NCBI GenBank assembly: GCA_014650475.1
Contig: BMVA01000010.1
Span: 62,001 to 126,000 of the forward strand
DNA length: 64,000 nt
Direction of reading: 5' to 3'
From: Streptomyces albogriseolus
GTDB lineage: Bacteria; Actinomycetota; Actinomycetes; Streptomycetales; Streptomycetaceae
Shown: positions 59,356 to 64,000 of the stretch, one piece after another
How the letters are laid out: every line of letters begins with the position of its first letter
Position numbering within the stretch: position 1 is the first letter of the stretch
Made by a program: the position numbers and the translations under genes
Notes under the pieces: generated by a model
Told to the model about the DNA's origin: nothing
Seen by the model: only the letters and a program-made list of their open reading frames with translations
Database searches by the model: none

Positions 59356-60150
59356 GTGTCCGATCCGACGCCTGTGATCGACGATCTGCGTGAGGAGAGT
59401 GAGGAGCTCGACCGGCTGGTGGCCGGGCTGGAGCCGGAGCGGTGGGCGTCGCCCACGCCCGCCGCCGGATGGACCGTCGCCCACCAGATCGGGCACCTCG
59501 CCTGGACCGACCACTGCGCCTGGACCGCCGTCACCGACCCCGACGGCTTCCGCGCACTCGTCGAGCAGGCCCTCGCCGCCCCGCACACGTACGTCGACGA
59601 CGGCGCCGAGGAGTACGCCCGCGCCCGGCCCGCCGCGCTGCTCGCCCGCTGGCGGGAGGGGCGCGCGGCGCTGGAGAAGGCGTTGCGGGAGGCGCCGGAC
59701 GGGGCGCGGTTCCCCTGGTTCGGGCCGCCGATGTCCGCCGCCTCCGTGGCCACCGCCCGTCTGATGGAGACCTGGGCGCACGCCCAGGACGTCGCCGACA
59801 CGCTCGGCGTCACCCGCGCGCCCACCGGCCGACTGAGGCACATCGCCTGGCTCGGCGTCCGCACCCGCGACTTCGCCCACAGCGTGCACGGGCTCACCCC
59901 GCCGGCCGAACCCTTCCGCGTCGAGCTCACCGCGCCCGGCGGGGAGGTCTGGGCGTTCGGCCCCAAGGACGCCCCCCAGCGCGTCACCGGCTCCGCCCTC
60001 GACTTCTGTCTCCTGGTCACCCAGCGGGCCCACCGCGCCGACCTGGACCTCACCGCCGACGGCCCCGACGCCGACCGCTGGCTGGACATCGCGCAGGCCT
60101 TCGCCGGGCCGCCCGGCGAAGGCCGGGAGCCAAAGGGCGGCGCCCAGTGA
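59356..60150 (+). CDS. TIGR03084/DinB-like protein of the carboxylation operon
   Basis: 264 residues of the MDMPI_N / DinB-like four-helix fold. [45 protein letters not shown] contains His residues for a metal, and [19 protein letters not shown] supplies others. In mycobacteria and streptomycetes this family is encoded next to acyl-CoA carboxylase genes. The reaction is unknown; thiol-dependent isomerase activity is known for distant relatives. GTG 59356 with GGGGAG upstream; coupled by GTGA to the next gene. Confidence 0.82.
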   Translation: MSDPTPVIDDLREESEELDRLVAGLEPERWASPTPAAGWTVAHQIGHLAWTDHCAWTAVTDPDGFRALVEQALAAPHTYVDDGAEEYARARPAALLARWREGRAALEKALREAPDGARFPWFGPPMSAASVATARLMETWAHAQDVADTLGVTRAPTGRLRHIAWLGVRTRDFAHSVHGLTPPAEPFRVELTAPGGEVWAFGPKDAPQRVTGSALDFCLLVTQRAHRADLDLTADGPDADRWLDIAQAFAGPPGEGREPKGGAQ

Positions 60151-61829
60151 CGCTGCGCATCGGGAACTTCTCCGGCTTCTACGGCGACCGCTCCGACGCC
60201 CTGCGCGAGATGCTCACCGGCGGCGAGGTGGACGTCCTCACCGGCGACTACCTCGCCGAGCTGACCATGCTCATCCTGGCCCGCGACCGGCTGAAGGACC
60301 CCTCCGCCGGGTACGCCCGCACCTTCCTGCGGCAGCTCGAGGACACCCTCGGCCTCGCCCACGAGAAGGGCGTCCGCATCGTTACCAACGCGGGCGGGCT
60401 CAACCCGGCGGGGCTGGCAGACGCCGTACGACAGCTGGCGGGACGCCTCGGCCTCCCCGTGCGGGTCGCCCACGTCGAGGGCGACGACCTCACCGCCCGC
60501 CACCCCGGCAGCCTCGCCGCCCACGCCTACCTCGGCGGCTTCGGCATCGCGGAGTGCCTGCGGGCCGGCGCCGACGTGGTCGTCGCCGGGCGGGTCACCG
60601 ACGCCGCCCTGGTCACCGGGCCCGCCGCCGCGCACTTCGGCTGGAAGCCGACGGATTACGACCGGCTGGCCGGCGCGGTCGTCGCCGGGCACGTGCTGGA
60701 GTGCGGGGCGCAGGCCACCGGCGGCAACTACGCCTTCTTCACCGAGCGCGACCCCCGCGAACTGCGGCGGCCCGGCTTCCCGCTGGCCGAGATCCACCCC
60801 GACGGCTCCTGCGTCGTCACCAAGCACCCCGGCACCGGCGGTTTCGTCGACGTCGGCACGGTCACCGCGCAGCTGCTGTACGAGACGGGCGGCGCCCGCT
60901 ACGCCGGGCCGGACGTCACCGCACGGCTGGACACCGTACGGCTCACCCAGGACGGGCCCGACCGGGTGCGGATCGAGGGGGTGCGCGGGGAGGCCCCGCC
61001 GCCCACGCTCAAGGTCGGCCGCAACCGTCTCGGCGGGTTCCGCAACGAGGTCGTCTTCGTGCTCACCGGACTCGACATCGAGGCCAAGGCCGCGCTGGTC
61101 CGCGAGCAGATGAGCGACGCCCTCGCCGCGTCCCCGCCCGCGGACGTGCGGTGGGACCTCGCCCGCACCGACCGGCCCGACGCCGACACCGAGGAGACCG
61201 CGAGCGCGCTGCTGCGGCTCGTCGTACGGGACCCCGACCAGCAGAAGGTCGGGCGGGTGCTCAGCGGGGCCGCGATCGAGCTGGCGCTGGCCGGCTACCC
61301 CGGGTTCCATGTGGTGGCGCCACCGGGGAAGGGCTCCCCGTACGGGGTCATCGAGGATGTGTACGTCCCCCAGGGGGACGTCGACCATGTGGCCGTCCTC
61401 GACGACGGGCGCAGGATCACCGTGGACCCGCCCCAGGACACCGCCGTACTCGACGACGTGCCGTCCCCCGCTCCTCCCGAGCCGCTGCCGCCGGGGCCGA
61501 CCGTCCGCGCGCCCCTCGGACGGGTCGTCGGGGCCCGCAGCGGGGACAAGGGCGGGAACGCCAACGTCGGCGTGTGGGCGCGGACGGACGACGCCTGGCG
61601 GTGGCTCGCGCACGAGCTGACCGTCGAGCGGTTCCGGGAGCTGATCCCCGAGGCCCGCGAGCTGCCCGTCACCCGGCACGCGCTGCCCCGCCTGCGCGCC
61701 CTGAACTTCGTCGTCGAGGGCATCCTCGGCGAGGGCGTCGCCGCGCAGGCCCGTTTCGATCCGCAGGCCAAGGCGCTGGGGGAGTGGCTGCGCTCCCGTC
61801 ACGCCGACATCCCGGAGGTGCTCCTGTGA
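60147..61829 (+). CDS. atuA: AtuA-family protein (DUF1446)
   Basis: 560 residues with the AtuA N-terminal domain ([70 protein letters not shown]) and the AtuA C-terminal domain from about 455 ([22 protein letters not shown]). AtuA is encoded with acyl-CoA carboxylase subunits in acyclic-terpene degradation of pseudomonads; its exact role is not established. GTG start overlaps the previous stop and its stop overlaps the carboxyltransferase start, indicating one operon. Confidence 0.9.
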   Translation: MTLRIGNFSGFYGDRSDALREMLTGGEVDVLTGDYLAELTMLILARDRLKDPSAGYARTFLRQLEDTLGLAHEKGVRIVTNAGGLNPAGLADAVRQLAGRLGLPVRVAHVEGDDLTARHPGSLAAHAYLGGFGIAECLRAGADVVVAGRVTDAALVTGPAAAHFGWKPTDYDRLAGAVVAGHVLECGAQATGGNYAFFTERDPRELRRPGFPLAEIHPDGSCVVTKHPGTGGFVDVGTVTAQLLYETGGARYAGPDVTARLDTVRLTQDGPDRVRIEGVRGEAPPPTLKVGRNRLGGFRNEVVFVLTGLDIEAKAALVREQMSDALAASPPADVRWDLARTDRPDADTEETASALLRLVVRDPDQQKVGRVLSGAAIELALAGYPGFHVVAPPGKGSPYGVIEDVYVPQGDVDHVAVLDDGRRITVDPPQDTAVLDDVPSPAPPEPLPPGPTVRAPLGRVVGARSGDKGGNANVGVWARTDDAWRWLAHELTVERFRELIPEARELPVTRHALPRLRALNFVVEGILGEGVAAQARFDPQAKALGEWLRSRHADIPEVLL

Positions 61830-63424
61830 CGGTCCTCGCGTCCGCCCTGAACCCGTCCGACCCGGACCACCGGGAGCACCGCGAGGCCATGCTCGCCAAG
61901 CTCGCCGCACTCGACGCCGAGCACGCGAAGGCCCTCGCGGGCGGCGGCGAGAAGTACGTCGAGCGGCACCGGGGGCGCGGCAAGCTGCTCGCCCGTGAAC
62001 GCATCGAGCTGCTGCTCGACCCGGACACCCCGTTCCTGGAGCTGTCCCCGCTGGCCGCCTGGGGAAGCGACTACACCGTGGGCGCCTCCCTCGTCACCGG
62101 CATCGGGGTCGTCGAGGGCGTGGAGTGCGTGATCACCGCCAACGACCCGACGGTGCGCGGCGGCGCCAGCAACCCCTGGTCGCTGAAGAAGGCCCTGCGC
62201 GCCAACGACATCGCGCTCGCCAACCGGCTGCCGCTGATCAGCCTGGTCGAGTCCGGCGGCGCCGACCTGCCGTCCCAGAAGGAGATCTTCATCCCGGGCG
62301 GCGCGATCTTCCGCGACCTGACCCGGCTGTCGGCGGCCGGCATCCCCACGATCGCCGTCGTCTTCGGCAACTCCACGGCGGGCGGCGCGTACGTGCCCGG
62401 CATGTCCGACCACACGATCATGGTCAAGGAGCGGGCCAAGGTGTTCCTCGGCGGCCCGCCGCTGGTGAAGATGGCGACCGGCGAGGAGAGCGACGACGAG
62501 TCGCTGGGCGGCGCGGACATGCACGCCCGCGTCTCCGGCCTCGCCGACCACTTCGCCGTGGACGAGCCGGACGCGCTGCGCCAGGCCCGCCGGGTCGTCG
62601 CCCGCCTCAACCACCGCAAGGCGTACCCGGATCCGGGTCCTGCCGAGCCGCCGAAGTACGACCCGGAGGAGCTGCTGGGCATCGTCCCCGGCGACCTGAA
62701 GATCCCCTTCGACCCGCGCGAGGTCGTCGCGAGGATCGTCGACGCCTCCGATTTCGACGAGTTCAAGCCGCTGTACGGCGCCAGCCTGGTCACCGGCTGG
62801 GCGTCCCTGCACGGCTATCCGGTCGGCATCCTCGCCAACGCGCGGGGCGTCCTCTTCAGCGAGGAGTCCCAGAAGGCCGCCCAGTTCATCCAGCTGGCGA
62901 ACCAGCGCGACATCCCGCTGCTGTTCCTGCACAACACCACCGGCTACATGGTCGGCAAGGAGTACGAGCAGGGCGGCATCATCAAGCACGGCGCGATGAT
63001 GATCAACGCGGTCTCCAACTCCCGCGTCCCGCACCTGTCCGTCCTCATGGGCGCCTCCTACGGCGCCGGCCACTACGGCATGTGCGGCCGCGCCTACGAC
63101 CCGCGCTTTCTGTTCGCCTGGCCCAGCGCCAAGTCCGCCGTGATGGGCCCGCAGCAGCTCGCCGGCGTGCTGTCCATCGTCGCCCGCCAGTCGGCCGCCG
63201 CGAAGGGCCGGCCGTACGACGACGAGGCGGACGCGGCGCTGCGCGCGATGGTGGAGCAGCAGATCGAGTCCGAGTCCCTGCCGATGTTCCTGTCCGGGCG
63301 GCTGTACGACGACGGCGTCATCGACCCGCGCGACACCCGCACCGTCCTCGGCCTGTGCCTGTCCGCCGTCCACACCGCGCCCTACGAGGGCGCGCGCGGC
63401 GGCTTCGGCGTCTTCCGGATGTGA
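61826..63424 (+). CDS. Acyl-CoA carboxylase carboxyltransferase (beta) subunit
   Basis: 532 residues. CT-N and CT-C halves are visible with the oxyanion motifs GGASNPWSLKK, STAGGAYVPGMSDHTIMV and NTTGYMVGKEYEQGGIIKHGAMMINAV; the last is typical of 3-methylcrotonyl-CoA and geranyl-CoA carboxylases. Together with the biotin carboxylase encoded next it carboxylates an unsaturated acyl-CoA such as methylcrotonyl- or geranyl-CoA (leucine or isoprenoid breakdown). Substrate choice is inferred from gene order with AtuA. GTG start overlaps the AtuA stop. Confidence 0.93.
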   Translation: MTVLASALNPSDPDHREHREAMLAKLAALDAEHAKALAGGGEKYVERHRGRGKLLARERIELLLDPDTPFLELSPLAAWGSDYTVGASLVTGIGVVEGVECVITANDPTVRGGASNPWSLKKALRANDIALANRLPLISLVESGGADLPSQKEIFIPGGAIFRDLTRLSAAGIPTIAVVFGNSTAGGAYVPGMSDHTIMVKERAKVFLGGPPLVKMATGEESDDESLGGADMHARVSGLADHFAVDEPDALRQARRVVARLNHRKAYPDPGPAEPPKYDPEELLGIVPGDLKIPFDPREVVARIVDASDFDEFKPLYGASLVTGWASLHGYPVGILANARGVLFSEESQKAAQFIQLANQRDIPLLFLHNTTGYMVGKEYEQGGIIKHGAMMINAVSNSRVPHLSVLMGASYGAGHYGMCGRAYDPRFLFAWPSAKSAVMGPQQLAGVLSIVARQSAAAKGRPYDDEADAALRAMVEQQIESESLPMFLSGRLYDDGVIDPRDTRTVLGLCLSAVHTAPYEGARGGFGVFRM

Positions 63425-63431
63425 GGCCCCA

Positions 63432-64000
63432 GTGATTACTTCCGTGCTTGTCGCGAACCGCGGCGAGATCGCCTGCCGCATCGCCCGCACCTGCCGCGAC
63501 CTCGGCATCGCGACCGTCGCCGTGCACTCCGACGCCGACGCGGGCGCCCTCCACACCCGCGTCGCCGACACCGCCGTACGGCTCCCCGGCTCGGCGCCCG
63601 CCGACACGTATCTGCGCGGCGACCTGATCGTGAAGGCCGCCCTCGCGGCCGGCGCGGACGCCGTGCACCCCGGCTACGGATTCCTCTCCGAGAACGCCGG
63701 CTTCGCACGCGCCGTCCAGGACGCCGGACTGGTGTGGATCGGCCCGCCGCCCGAGGCGATCGAGGCGATGGCGTCCAAGACGCGCGCCAAGCAGCTCATG
63801 GGCGTCGCGCCGCTCACCGACGTCACCGAGGCCGACCTGCCGGTGCTGGTGAAGGCCGCGGCGGGCGGCGGCGGACGCGGTATGCGCGTGGTGCGCGACC
63901 TCGCCGGCCTGGACGCCGAACTCGCCGCCGCCCGCGCGGAGGCGGCGAGCGCCTTCGGCGACGGGGAGGTGTTCGTCGAGCCGTACCTGGAGAACGGCCG
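63432..64000 (+). CDS. Acyl-CoA carboxylase biotin carboxylase (alpha) subunit, partial
   Basis: The first 189 codons are inside the window. VLVANRGEIACRIARTCRDLGI is the classic biotin-carboxylase opening, GADAVHPGYGFLSENAGFARA follows, and the ATP-grasp glycine loop reads LVKAAAGGGGRGMRVV. Between ASKTRAKQLM and the glycine loop the segment GVAPLTDVTEADLP is roughly ten residues shorter than in common homologues; this is a real reading of the DNA and not a frame change. The BCCP part lies beyond the edge. GTG 63432 is seven bases after the beta-subunit stop. Confidence 0.93.
   Translation, partial: MITSVLVANRGEIACRIARTCRDLGIATVAVHSDADAGALHTRVADTAVRLPGSAPADTYLRGDLIVKAALAAGADAVHPGYGFLSENAGFARAVQDAGLVWIGPPPEAIEAMASKTRAKQLMGVAPLTDVTEADLPVLVKAAAGGGGRGMRVVRDLAGLDAELAAARAEAASAFGDGEVFVEPYLENG

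Noticed and set aside
58035-61910. A 1291-codon minus-strand frame
   Set aside because: Antisense to the DMT exporter, TIGR03084-like and AtuA genes; it contains the XRE remnant codons in another frame only by position.

Overview
The window is very GC-rich. Protein-coding genes use G/C at third positions, ATG/GTG/TTG starts and many 4-base ATGA or GTGA overlaps. It carries the ftsE-ftsX-S41 protease-smpB-ssrA block, a four-gene conservon (cvnA-D) with two P450s, XRE/DUF397 pairs, Ser/Thr kinases and LAxTG sorting. Together these point to a Streptomyces or very close relative, in a largely core chromosomal region.

Layout. 1-2.2 kb: the end of a membrane transporter, a LacI-type regulator and a secreted PHB-depolymerase-like esterase. 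2.3-6.3 kb (minus strand): trans-translation (ssrA, smpB), a secreted S41 protease and the FtsEX divisome ABC complex. 6.5-9 kb: a small zinc-ribbon membrane protein, a sortase-type (LAETG) wall protein with PTED repeats, and prfB. 9-16 kb: two Ser/Thr kinases divergent from a large FHA + FtsK/SpoIIIE-like ATPase, plausibly one signalling module. 16.3-20 kb: a carbohydrate ABC importer (lipoprotein plus two permeases, one with an unusual extracytoplasmic insertion). 20.1-22.0 kb: a glycosyltransferase/glycerophosphotransferase gene and a WYL regulator, both cut at one shared junction. 22-25.3 kb: a VOC protein, an XRE/DUF397 pair, a HigBA-like toxin-antitoxin pair and a secreted M23 peptidase.

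25.6-39 kb: an ArsB/SLC13-type transporter, a 1051-aa sacsin-like GHKL ATPase, an NhaA-DsbA fusion, a CtpE-type P-type ATPase, DUF2530, an NCS2 purine permease, a ribbon-helix-helix protein and a MarR-MFS pair. 39-42 kb is a small accessory patch: a deleted Uma2 remnant, a 2H phosphoesterase, a 29-codon ORF, a 187-bp MITE-like element, an aldo/keto reductase and an intact Uma2. 42-46.4 kb: a GDSL hydrolase, a secreted propeller-like protein, and a TetR regulator divergent from a DrrAB-type exporter. Then come serC (46.5-47.6 kb) and the conservon cvnABCD-CYP157-CYP154 (47.7-53.7 kb). 54-64 kb: an FAD/Fe-S dehydrogenase, VOC, NUDIX, a DMT exporter, a remnant XRE gene, and an operon for acyl-CoA carboxylation (TIGR03084-like protein, AtuA, carboxyltransferase, biotin carboxylase running off the window).

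Most genes are ordinary housekeeping or regulatory genes. The observations most worth a second look are: the two-gene truncation junction at about 21.49 kb; the P450 lacking the ExxR motif; the permease with a domain inserted in an external loop; the Walker-A arginine in the FHA-FtsK protein; the MITE; the Uma2 internal deletion; and several clear operator dyads. No biosynthetic cluster, prophage or CRISPR array was seen. All functions come from reading motifs and gene order; no database search was run.
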